Shown: positions 15,493-23,096 of the stretch, piece by piece
How positions within the stretch are numbered: the first letter of the stretch is position 1
Layout: every line of letters begins with the position of its first letter
Origin: Lachnospiraceae bacterium
GTDB taxonomy: Bacteria > Bacillota > Clostridia > Lachnospirales > Lachnospiraceae
Assembly: GCA_011959805.1 (NCBI GenBank)
Contig: BLMC01000004.1
Coordinates: 1 to 64,000 of the forward strand
Direction: 5' to 3'
Length of the DNA stretch: 64,000 nucleotides
Position numbers and translations under genes: made by a program
Notes under the pieces: model-generated
Told to the model about the DNA's origin: nothing
What the model saw: the letters and a program-made list of their open reading frames with translations, nothing else
The model's database searches: none

Positions 15493-16917
15493 ATGGAGAA
15501 TATCAGAAGAAAGAATAAAATGATAGAGACGTACAGTATTCTTTTGATTGATATACTGGGCGTTGTTATTTCCTATGCATTATCGTTGTTTATTCGGTTC
15601 CACATAATCCACTATGAAAATTATCCCAGACAATTCCATCTGATGGTGGGAACTTATATTGTGGTTTTATGTTTGCTCTACAATATGTTTCTTGACGCGA
15701 ACAGAAATTTTTTTACCAGAGGATATTATCAGGAATTTTACTATACGGTACGATATACACTGATTCTTGTGGTGGGATTGGTAGTAGTGTTATATCTTAC
15801 ACAGCAGGCGTATGAATTTTCCCGTTCTGTGTACGGGATTTTTGCCATTTTAAATACACTGTTCACATATGTGGCGCACATGGTCTTCAAAAAGATTTTG
15901 TGGAAGTATTATAGAAAAAGTACCAGTGCAGAGAAAATGCTTGTCATCACAAAGGATTTTATGGCAGAAGAGGTGATTGGCAATCTGCTCAAAGGAAAAG
16001 AATGGTATTATGATATTACAGCGGTAGTAGTATATGATGTGAATCGGATAGGGGAGATAATAAAAGCAGTTCCAGTTGTCGCAGCAAAAGATAATCTATA
16101 TGAAAAAGTTGTACAGATGATGGTAGATGAAGTGTTTATCTGTCTGCCGGGAGTACCAGTGATTGAAATTCGCGATATGGTCCAGCGATTTGAAGAAATG
16201 GGACTGACGTGTCATTATAATGTGGATTTGTTTCGCCGCGCGAATCCTAACACCTACGTACAGCAGATGGCAGGATACAGTGTTATATCGTTTGCATTGA
16301 AGACAATGGATTCGAGAAGAATGTTGATTAAGCGGTTGATTGATATTTTGGGGGCGCTTGTGGGATTATTTCTCACAGCGCTGCTCACACCGTTTGTGGC
16401 GTTAGCAATTAAAATTGATTCGCCAGGTCCTGTATTTTTTTCACAGACACGGATTGGGAAGAACGGACGTCGCTTTAAGATATGGAAATTTCGTTCTATG
16501 TATCTTGATGCGGAGGAACGGAAAAAAGAGCTTCAAGCCAAAAATGAGATGAATGGTCTAATGTTTAAGATGGAGGATGATCCGCGTGTTACAAAAGTAG
16601 GACGATTTCTACGTCGGACAAGTATTGATGAAACACCACAATTTCTTAATATTTTGATAGGAAATATGAGCTTGGTTGGCACACGACCACCGACGGAGGA
16701 TGAGTTTGAACAGTACAGTGGTTATTACAGGAGACGTATGAGCATCACTCCCGGACTTACGGGTTTATGGCAGGTTAGTGGTAGAAGTGATATTCAAGAT
16801 TTTGAGGAAATTGTAAAAATGGATCTTGAATATATCGATAATTGGTCGTTGGGATTGGATATTAAAATTCTGTTTATGACAGTGTTTGTCGTTCTAAGAA
16901 GAAAGGGTTCAAAATAG
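15493..16917 (+). CDS. Polyprenyl glycosylphosphotransferase (WbaP/CpsE-like), first of two in the window
   Basis: A 474-residue enzyme with four to five N-terminal transmembrane helices, a cytoplasmic CoA-binding-like domain (about 140-270), and the bacterial sugar-transferase domain (about 280-474). The catalytic domain shows KRLIDILGALVGL, a SPGPVFFSQTRIG segment, WKFRSM, RTSIDETPQ and GTRPPTEDE, all family motifs, including the Asp-Glu pair. It transfers a sugar-1-phosphate from UDP-sugar to undecaprenyl phosphate, starting glycan assembly. AGAGGGAA precedes the ATG, and a strong promoter lies upstream. It is followed closely by a TagA/WecG-type transferase. Confidence 0.93.
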   Translation: MENIRRKNKMIETYSILLIDILGVVISYALSLFIRFHIIHYENYPRQFHLMVGTYIVVLCLLYNMFLDANRNFFTRGYYQEFYYTVRYTLILVVGLVVVLYLTQQAYEFSRSVYGIFAILNTLFTYVAHMVFKKILWKYYRKSTSAEKMLVITKDFMAEEVIGNLLKGKEWYYDITAVVVYDVNRIGEIIKAVPVVAAKDNLYEKVVQMMVDEVFICLPGVPVIEIRDMVQRFEEMGLTCHYNVDLFRRANPNTYVQQMAGYSVISFALKTMDSRRMLIKRLIDILGALVGLFLTALLTPFVALAIKIDSPGPVFFSQTRIGKNGRRFKIWKFRSMYLDAEERKKELQAKNEMNGLMFKMEDDPRVTKVGRFLRRTSIDETPQFLNILIGNMSLVGTRPPTEDEFEQYSGYYRRRMSITPGLTGLWQVSGRSDIQDFEEIVKMDLEYIDNWSLGLDIKILFMTVFVVLRRKGSK

Positions 16918-16925
16918 GAGATAAG

Positions 16926-17687
16926 ATGACAAAACTGCAGTATTGTGAGATATTAAAAACAAAGATTAATGTGACAAATATGCAAGAAACACTTGCCTAT
17001 ATTAACACTCATATAGATTTGTTGCGGGGGAAATATATCTGTGTGGCGAATGTTCATACGACGGTTATGGCATATGATAATGAGAAATATCGTATGATAC
17101 AGAACAGCGCTGCGATGGCATTACCTGACGGGGCACCACTTTCTCGCTACAGCAGGTTAATGGGATTTCAAGGGGCACAACGTGTTACTGGTCCAGATTT
17201 GATGATAGAATTGTTTCAGATTTCTCCACAAAAAGGCTACAGACATTTTTTTTACGGCGCGACGCAGCAGACTCTTGATGCAATGCAAAATGCGCTTGAA
17301 AGAGATTATCCAGGTATAAAAATCGCTGGAATGTACGCGCCACCTTTTCGGCCGCTTACAGCAAAGGAAGATGCCGAAATTGTACAGAGAATCAATGATG
17401 CAGCACCAGATTTTGTCTGGGTAGGACTTGGAGCACCCAAGCAGGAGGAGTGGATGTATGCACACAGAGAAAAGCTTTGTGCAGTGTCGCTTGGTGTGGG
17501 AGCGGGATTTGACTATTTGGCGGGCAATATCAAGCGGGCACCTCGCATTATGCAAAAACTTTGCCTGGAGTGGCTTTATAGATTGTTGCAGGACCCACGG
17601 CGTCTTTGGAGACGATATGTGACAACAAATGCCCGGTTTCTTTGGTATCTTATAAGGGGGAGGACAATAAAAAAGAATGACCGATAA
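16926..17687 (+). CDS. WecG/TagA/CpsF family glycosyltransferase (GT26)
   Basis: This 253-residue protein contains the GT26 features VANVHTTVMAYDN, LPDGAPLSRYSRLMG and RVTGPDLM, FYGAT, VWVGLGAPKQEEWM, and GVGAGFDYLAGNIKRAP. These enzymes add a second sugar (ManNAc or ManNAcA type) to the undecaprenyl-diphosphate-linked first sugar, at the inner membrane face. GGAGA precedes the ATG, eight bases after the PGT gene, and it overlaps the deacetylase gene by eleven bases. Together these two genes should build the linkage disaccharide of the region 2 glycan. Confidence 0.92.
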   Translation: MTKLQYCEILKTKINVTNMQETLAYINTHIDLLRGKYICVANVHTTVMAYDNEKYRMIQNSAAMALPDGAPLSRYSRLMGFQGAQRVTGPDLMIELFQISPQKGYRHFFYGATQQTLDAMQNALERDYPGIKIAGMYAPPFRPLTAKEDAEIVQRINDAAPDFVWVGLGAPKQEEWMYAHREKLCAVSLGVGAGFDYLAGNIKRAPRIMQKLCLEWLYRLLQDPRRLWRRYVTTNARFLWYLIRGRTIKKNDR

Positions 17688-18588
17688 GATTTGGTTTCAT
17701 GCGGATGATTATGGGGTGACAATAGAACAGTCAAAACGAATTTTGGATTGTTGGCAGAATGGTGTGTTAAATAGTGTTAGTGTGCTGCCTAATACAAATG
17801 CCCTAAAAGAAGTGTGTACACTTTTGAATCAAGCTGACCCAGATGGAACCCAGATTCGACGTGTTCTTCATTTGAATTTTGTGGAAGGAAAACCAGTTGC
17901 AGGTGCAGAAAAGGTACCAGATTTAGTGGATAAAACGGGGTATTTTGACAAAAGTTTTTTGCAGTTTTTTCGGTGGAACTATACTGAAAGAGGGATAAAA
18001 AGGCATGTGCTTGCCCGGCAGATTCAACTGGAAATTGCAGCACAGTTGCATGCTGTAACAAAAAACAACAATTTCAGGATAACGGCGATTGACTCTCACC
18101 AGCATTATCATATGATACCAATTGTGTTTGATAGTTTGATGAAGGTATTGTCGAAGGAAGAGTTTAAAGACCTGAAAATACGTCATATTCGGATACCAGT
18201 TGACCCAATATCACCTCTTATACACAATACAAAGATGCGAAGAGGTGTACCGCGAATAAATTGGATGAAGTGGGGTATCCTGAAAACTTATGCAAAACGA
18301 AACAAAACAATACTATATAATAGAGGAATAGAAGTGCCAGTCTTTTTTGGTATTTTTTATACTTGTGAAATGAAAAAGGAGGTTGTGGAGGCATTGCTTC
18401 CAGCATATAAGGCTTATGCAGACAAACAGGGACAGGAATTAGAATTGATGTTTCACCCTGGAAATCTTATTGCTGGCAGTGAGCTTTTGGATGAAAGAAG
18501 TAGAGAACTTGCAGCGTTTTATTTGTCTGACAATAGATATGATGAAGCGATGTGTTTAAAGAGGTTGAAGGAGATTATGAAAAAATGA
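17677..18588 (+). CDS. YdjC/ChbG-like carbohydrate deacetylase
   Basis: A 303-residue protein with the YdjC-family start KIWFHADDYGVT (the metal-binding Asp-Asp), then NSVSVLPNT, LHLNFVEG, SHQHYHM and FHPGN near the C terminus, which supply the histidine ligands. The family removes acetyl groups from N-acetylated sugars. It overlaps both the GT26 gene and, by four bases, the following lipoprotein gene. It could deacetylate the lipid-linked disaccharide made by the two upstream enzymes. Confidence 0.87.
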   Translation: MTDKIWFHADDYGVTIEQSKRILDCWQNGVLNSVSVLPNTNALKEVCTLLNQADPDGTQIRRVLHLNFVEGKPVAGAEKVPDLVDKTGYFDKSFLQFFRWNYTERGIKRHVLARQIQLEIAAQLHAVTKNNNFRITAIDSHQHYHMIPIVFDSLMKVLSKEEFKDLKIRHIRIPVDPISPLIHNTKMRRGVPRINWMKWGILKTYAKRNKTILYNRGIEVPVFFGIFYTCEMKKEVVEALLPAYKAYADKQGQELELMFHPGNLIAGSELLDERSRELAAFYLSDNRYDEAMCLKRLKEIMKK

Positions 18589-19769
18589 TAAAGAAAAACA
18601 GGAATAAAAAGCAGGCTGCTACTGTTTTGATGGTAGCTGCGGTGACTGCGATGTCACTTGCAGGCTGCAAAAAAGAGCCAGATAATACAATTGTAATTCA
18701 AGAAGGAGAAACACCAGCAGGATGTGTCCCGGGTTGTGCTTGTACAGGTTGTATTTGCTGCGAGACACTTCTTGCAGAGAAAGGGTCATTGCCAGGCGTA
18801 ACTGACATGGAGTCAGAGCAGGAAGAGCAGAATATAATAGAGAGTGTGCCAAGACAAGAAACATCTGTGGCAGAATCTTCTGAACCGGAATCCGCTACGC
18901 CAGAGTCTTCTACAACAATGCCATCAGAAGAAGGACCCAAAGAGGTTAGTCAGCTTTCAGAGGGGGAGATTGCCGCTAGAAAGGAGCAGCAGGCGAACTT
19001 TGTGGAGGCTAGAGAGACTTTGTATAGCCTTCCAAATTCCAAGGAAAAGACAGAGAAGATTAATCAGATGGATCGACAGATTCTTGCCAATAATACGTAT
19101 GACTTTAGCGGTCGCAATGCTGTATTTATCGGTGACAGTATTACGGAGGGAATTGCAGGTGCAGTGGATGCGGAGGGCAATTTTATTAGTTATGTCAATT
19201 ATGCGGATTCCGCTTTGCATTTCCAGCGGGCGCTAAATCATGGTGGTGGAGGTAGAATGTTTACCCCTTATGCGGATGAGGCATTATCTCTTGCACTAAA
19301 TTTTGGCAATATTACAAATAATGAATCCGATATTATCGTTGTGTTTGCGGGAGTTAATGATTATCTGAGTACCCCGGAGAACAAGCGTTACGGTGATATT
19401 AATGATACAGTTAGCACTGCGGGGTATTGCGGTTCGGTGCGGTATTTTATGAAACAGCTCAAAGAATATTATGGAGACAAGGAAGTATTTTTTGTGACAA
19501 TGTATAATATTCCAAAGACAGTGCAGTGTACTTACTCTGATGCGACAGAGCCGCTGACGTTAAATGATTATCTTGATGTACAAAGAAAACTTGCCAGTGA
19601 GTATGGATTTCATGTGATTGAGTTGCATAATATTGGATTTATGGACTGCTCTGATCCAGCAACGGCAAATTATTATCTTGCAGATGGTCTGCACCCAAAA
19701 GATACTGGAAATATTGTATTGGGAGAGCATATTGCGGCGGAATTGTCTCTTTATTTTGGGCAGAAGTAG
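18585..19769 (+). CDS. SGNH/GDSL-hydrolase lipoprotein
   Basis: From ATG 18585 (AAGGAG upstream, ATGA overlap with the previous gene) the protein has 394 residues and a lipoprotein signal ending LAGC, with lipidated C28. A cysteine cluster GCVPGCACTGCICCE follows at about 50, then a Glu/Ser/Thr-rich linker (about 75-130). The SGNH domain has FIGDSITEG (block I), FAGVNDYL (block III) and DGLHPKD (block V). It is likely an extracellular esterase or O-acetyl/acyl-group hydrolase acting on the surface glycan. A start at 18552 would hide the signal peptide and was not used. The cysteine cluster has no obvious family explanation. Confidence 0.85.
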   Translation: MIKKNRNKKQAATVLMVAAVTAMSLAGCKKEPDNTIVIQEGETPAGCVPGCACTGCICCETLLAEKGSLPGVTDMESEQEEQNIIESVPRQETSVAESSEPESATPESSTTMPSEEGPKEVSQLSEGEIAARKEQQANFVEARETLYSLPNSKEKTEKINQMDRQILANNTYDFSGRNAVFIGDSITEGIAGAVDAEGNFISYVNYADSALHFQRALNHGGGGRMFTPYADEALSLALNFGNITNNESDIIVVFAGVNDYLSTPENKRYGDINDTVSTAGYCGSVRYFMKQLKEYYGDKEVFFVTMYNIPKTVQCTYSDATEPLTLNDYLDVQRKLASEYGFHVIELHNIGFMDCSDPATANYYLADGLHPKDTGNIVLGEHIAAELSLYFGQK

Positions 19770-19861
19770 GGAATGACTGCAGGTGCATACGAAAGCATGA
19801 AAACGGGAAAGATACCATTACAACATTTAATGAACTACAAAGAATCAGGAGAATACATCAG

Positions 19862-20905
19862 GTGGAAATTGTTCGATGGGGAATATTGCTGGCTCTGGTT
19901 TTGCCGGTGCCGTTTTTTCTAGGGTTAATACCTGTAGCGCATATGAATCGCTTACAAAAGACACCCGCAATGACTTATATCTGCGGGTGGTTTGTGAGCT
20001 TTTTTCTATTTGAGCTAACTGCGGTTCCCTTTATTTTACTAGAGCAGAGTTTTACTGCGCTGGTAATTGTGTATACTTGTATTGTTGCTGTTGTGCTAGT
20101 GATTTCTCTTTGGAAAGGATGTAGTCTTTGGAAAGTCTATTATGAGCAGATTTGTCAGATTCGAGAGATGCCCAAGCATGTAAAATTTGGTTGGATTGTC
20201 TTTTTTTTGCTTGTTTTTGTTCAGATTGCATATGCGGTGCTATATGAGTATTATGATGGTGATGATGCGTATTATATTGCCACAGCAGTTCTTACAGATA
20301 CATTTGATACAATGTATCTGCGAGATACCTACACAGGATATATTTATCCACTTGATGCAAGACATGCCTTTTCTCCAACTCCAATTTATCAGGCGTGGCT
20401 GTCAAGACTTAGTGGGATTGCGCCCGCAGCGGTTGCGCACAGTGTTCTGGCACCAGTGTGGCTTGTTTTTTTGTACTGTATCTATGGTCAGATTGGCAGC
20501 AGACTTTTATGGAACAGAAAAAATTATAAACCTATTTTTATGATATTGCTTGCAGTTTGGTTACTGTACGGAAATATATCTCTCTATACTGCGGAGACCT
20601 TTGCGATGACTAGAACGTGGCAAGGAAAGGGATTGATGGCAGGAATGGTTATTCCCGCGTTGTTTTTAAGTCTGCTCTATTTGGCACAAGATACTGTTAG
20701 TCAGGGTATGTGGATGCTTTTTATCTGTGTATGTTTATCGTCAGTCTTTGCCACGAGCACATCATTTATGATTATACCAACGATAACGGGGGTGGCGGCA
20801 GTGTTGATTGGCGTTAAGAAAAAAAATTTGAAGTTTGCAATAGAGTTATTTTTGTGCTGCGTACCTTGTCTATTGCTTGCAGTGTGTTATTTTATTGTAA
20901 GGTAA
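19862..20905 (+). CDS. GT-C-like membrane protein, N-terminal half (DUF6077-like)
   Basis: This 347-residue, strongly hydrophobic protein has about nine to ten transmembrane segments. The extracytoplasmic loop after the third or fourth segment has YYDGDDAYYI, resembling the acidic motif of GT-C glycosyltransferases. It ends abruptly in a membrane segment. The next coding stretch (20957-21790) is in the same frame, with two stops (TAA 20903, TAG 20951) between. Together they have the size (about 620) and order of a DUF6077-type protein as I recall the family. Start is GTG with CAGGAG upstream. It is either a split functional gene or a decayed one. Confidence 0.65.
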   Translation: MEIVRWGILLALVLPVPFFLGLIPVAHMNRLQKTPAMTYICGWFVSFFLFELTAVPFILLEQSFTALVIVYTCIVAVVLVISLWKGCSLWKVYYEQICQIREMPKHVKFGWIVFFLLVFVQIAYAVLYEYYDGDDAYYIATAVLTDTFDTMYLRDTYTGYIYPLDARHAFSPTPIYQAWLSRLSGIAPAAVAHSVLAPVWLVFLYCIYGQIGSRLLWNRKNYKPIFMILLAVWLLYGNISLYTAETFAMTRTWQGKGLMAGMVIPALFLSLLYLAQDTVSQGMWMLFICVCLSSVFATSTSFMIIPTITGVAAVLIGVKKKNLKFAIELFLCCVPCLLLAVCYFIVR

Positions 20906-20956
20906 AAATTGTGGTTTGACTGGATGTGGAAATTACTCAAAAGTAGGAGATAGAAG

Positions 20957-21790
20957 ATGTTGGATGAATTGATCCAAGTTATGAAAGCACTTTTGGAGGA
21001 TATCCTTCTATATAATAATGAAAGTTTTCTGATACCGCTCTTTTTAATCGCACTGTTGTTCTTATGGATGCTAGAGAAAGATAAGAAAGTGCGCGTTGTT
21101 TTGTTGTATCTTGTAGCAGCGCTTGGCGTAATCTTTTTGTGCCCGCTTTATGCATGGATTGGAATGCGAATTGATACGGATATTTATTATCGTGTTCTGT
21201 GGTCGTTGCCAATGGGAATTCTAATTTGCTATAGTGTAGTGAAACTGATGACACGTTTTCGGACAGTTTTGGCTAAAACGTTAATTTTTATTATGGCCAT
21301 ACTGATGATAATACTCAATGGGGATTTAGTATATACTAAATCGCTTCATGTTAAAGCAGGTAATGCATATCATATTCCACAGATTGTAATTGATGTGGCA
21401 GATGCACTAAAATTAGAGAATTATAGACCAATTGCAGTTCTTCCAGCAGAGCTGCTGCCATTTTTACGACAGTATACGGCAGATATCTTTACTCCTTATG
21501 GCAGAAATATTTTGGAACCAGCATGGACTTTTCAAAATGAACTGTACGATGCGATGGAGGGCGATCGCAATGCGTATGATGTGGCGGAAGTGGCTAGATG
21601 CGCGCGCAATCATCAATGTGCTTTTGTTGTGCTGTCCTCACAGAAAGAGATGAATGGCAGTATGGAGGAACAAGGATATTTCTTGTTTCGGTTTGTACAG
21701 GGATATTTTATCTATATGGACTACAATTATTATTGGGTATTTAAGGAACAAGGACTTTTGGATGCAGATGTGATTGAAGCAGGAGGATGA
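20957..21790 (+). CDS. Membrane protein, C-terminal half of the DUF6077-like pair
   Basis: The 277-residue product has four to five transmembrane segments followed by a soluble C-terminal region of about 130 residues. It has its own ribosome binding site (TAGGAGA) and ATG. It is in frame with the upstream membrane gene and probably represents its C-terminal half. It overlaps the following SMR-like gene by four bases (ATGA). If the two halves assemble, they would form a polyprenyl-phosphate-sugar-dependent membrane glycosyltransferase served by the flippase pair downstream. Confidence 0.65.
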   Translation: MLDELIQVMKALLEDILLYNNESFLIPLFLIALLFLWMLEKDKKVRVVLLYLVAALGVIFLCPLYAWIGMRIDTDIYYRVLWSLPMGILICYSVVKLMTRFRTVLAKTLIFIMAILMIILNGDLVYTKSLHVKAGNAYHIPQIVIDVADALKLENYRPIAVLPAELLPFLRQYTADIFTPYGRNILEPAWTFQNELYDAMEGDRNAYDVAEVARCARNHQCAFVVLSSQKEMNGSMEEQGYFLFRFVQGYFIYMDYNYYWVFKEQGLLDADVIEAGG

Positions 21791-22164
21791 GAACGGTGCG
21801 ATCATTGAAAAATATTGTGCTACTGCAAGCAGTTATTATAATCTATACGATTTCGAGTGTAATGTCCAAAGAGGCTTCCAGAAGTGATGGAAACTGGATT
21901 CGTTTTTTGTTTTTCTTTGGAATGGAGTTTATTGTTCTGGCAATTTACGCTGTATTATGGCAACAGATGATTAAGCGATTTGAGTTATCTATTGCCTATG
22001 CGAATCGTTCTATGGCAATTGTTTGGTCGATGGTGTGGGCAGTTGTATTTTTTCATGATACCATAACACTGCAAAATATTGTGGGGGTATTGTTGGTGGT
22101 CATAGGAACATTTATTATAAATTCAGAAAGTGTAGTAAATGTAGAGGAGAAAACAAATGATTAG
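21787..22164 (+). CDS. SMR/EamA-like four-helix protein, candidate flippase subunit (ArnE/F-like)
   Basis: A 125-residue membrane protein with four predicted transmembrane segments, resembling small multidrug resistance/ArnEF-type half transporters (IAYANRSMAIVWSMVWAVVFFHD, then GVLLVVIGTFIIN). It overlaps its partner gene by eight bases and the upstream membrane gene by four. Paired SMR-like proteins beside a GT-C enzyme and GtrB-like transferases usually flip undecaprenyl-phosphate-linked sugars. Drug efflux is a less likely alternative given the context. Confidence 0.72.
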   Translation: MRTVRSLKNIVLLQAVIIIYTISSVMSKEASRSDGNWIRFLFFFGMEFIVLAIYAVLWQQMIKRFELSIAYANRSMAIVWSMVWAVVFFHDTITLQNIVGVLLVVIGTFIINSESVVNVEEKTND

Positions 22165-22495
22165 CAAGTTTGCAGCGGCAATGTTCTTGTCAGTGACACT
22201 TGCATCTATTTCACAGGTTCTTCTGAAGATTAGTGCTGGCAAGCATTATAAAGCATTGATGAGAGAGTATTTAAACCCATATGTTATTGGTGGTTATGGG
22301 TTGTTGCTGGTTTCTATGTTTTTGACAGTGTATGCTTACAGTGGACTAGACTATAAAAATGGACCAATGATAGAGTCGCTAGGTAACGTGTTTGTGTTGG
22401 TATTGGGATATTTTGTATTTGGCGAGAAAATTAGTATTAGAAAATTAGCGGGTATTGTCTGTATTATGGCGGGTATTGTAATTTTTAATCTGTAG
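22157..22495 (+). CDS. SMR/EamA-like four-helix protein, second candidate flippase subunit
   Basis: A 112-residue membrane protein with four hydrophobic segments, ISKFAAAMFLSVTLASISQVLLK at the start and a FVFGEKISIRKLAGIVCIMAGI C-terminal segment typical of DMT/SMR proteins. It lies in an overlapping pair with the 125-residue protein upstream; the two probably form a heterodimer as in ArnE/ArnF. It is the last gene before a roughly 600-base gene-free region with several hairpins. Confidence 0.72.
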   Translation: MISKFAAAMFLSVTLASISQVLLKISAGKHYKALMREYLNPYVIGGYGLLLVSMFLTVYAYSGLDYKNGPMIESLGNVFVLVLGYFVFGEKISIRKLAGIVCIMAGIVIFNL

Positions 22496-22595
22496 AGTAA
22501 GAGCAAATATTTGTTTAATGTTAACTTGTATACAGAATGGAATAGAATACACTTAGGATTTGACGAGGTAAAATTTACAGTAACAGTTGAGTCTA

Positions 22596-22685
22596 GGACT
22601 TTGCACTACGCTGCAAAGTCCGTAGGAATATGTAGTGGTTGGGATGCATCAAGCTATCGCGAAGCGATTTTGCATGGCTTGATGC
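22596..22685. repeat. Two adjacent stem-loops of a MITE-like or REP-like element
   Basis: GGACTTTGC and GCAAAGTCC pair across an eight-base loop (22596-22621). GCATCAAGC and GCTTGATGC pair across a 22-base interior (22646-22685) containing an ATCGC/GCGAT stem. Partly complementary outer arms enclose both. The pattern suggests a non-autonomous mobile repeat or structured RNA at the end of the upstream operon. Confidence 0.65.
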
Positions 22686-22826
22686 CCGTAACAGGAAGAC
22701 AAAGGCTGAACTGTTATAATTTACATTTCAATTTGATAAAAAAGTTATTGAGCAATGTTCTATGTTTTGTTATAATTATTACGCAAATATTACAGAATAA
22801 TGGAAAACATATAATAAGTAGTTGTT

Positions 22827-22906
22827 ATTCAAGAATGTCATCGGCATTCTTGCTGCGGTGTGTGCATCAGTTTTGCTGACATAAAACCAATTCGCATGCC
22901 TGCAAT
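22827..22906 (+). repeat. Dispersed hairpin repeat, copy B
   Basis: CAAGAATG/CATTCTTG stem at 22830-22852, followed by a GCTGCGG tail and a 19-base block at 22888-22906. Copy A (11691-11790, minus) and copy C (59930-59985, minus) share the stem; A shares the 19-base block, and C shares the TTCTTGCTGCG junction. Confidence 0.7.
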
Positions 22907-22975
22907 CCGGCCAGAGACTTATCTTAGTTGGAGATTATACACCTACTGAGACAAAATTGTATTTTTTCATCACTG

Positions 22976-23024
22976 ATAGCTGTGGAAGTCTTCTCCGATG
23001 AAGATTAATAATAGACACAGCTAT
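22976..23024 (+). promoter_or_regulatory. Leader hairpin upstream of the large GH25 gene
   Basis: The perfect outer stem ATAGCTGTG/CACAGCTAT encloses a TCTTC/GAAGA inner stem. There is no T-run directly after it, so a classic terminator is unlikely. It lies about 70 bases upstream of the start of the membrane-anchored GH25 gene. It may be a transcription or translation control structure in the leader. Confidence 0.4.
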
Positions 23025-23096
23025 TTCTAATAGATTTCAATAGATTCTGAAAGGGTATTTTAAAGAAAGGGAGGCGTGCCAGGCGGCGCAGGCAGT

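Larger units (their letters stand above)
22496..23096. other. Gene-free region with a structured repeat element, hairpin repeat copy B and leader hairpin
   Basis: No convincing gene is present in these roughly 600 bases. From 22571 to 22735 there is a folded element. Its outer arms around 22571-22590 and 22710-22730 are partly complementary (AACAGTT/AACTGTT cores). Inside are a perfect nine-base stem at 22596-22621 (GGACTTTGC/GCAAAGTCC) and a stem at 22646-22685 (GCATCAAGC/GCTTGATGC) that contains ATCGC/GCGAT. The dispersed hairpin repeat copy B follows at 22827-22906. A nine-base stem, ATAGCTGTG/CACAGCTAT, with an inner TCTTC/GAAGA stem, lies at 22976-23024. GGGAGG at 23069-23074 is near the next gene start. 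Confidence 0.7.

Noticed and set aside
19773-19925. Short reading frame of about 50 codons between the SGNH lipoprotein and the membrane gene
   Set aside because: The start has only a weak ribosome binding site, it ends inside the next gene in another frame, and there is no similarity I recognise.
22511-22879. Possible 122-residue reading frame on the + strand in the gap before the large GH25 gene
   Set aside because: It runs through the stem-loop repeats, has no clear ribosome binding site and gives no recognisable domain; the sequence is better explained by repeats.
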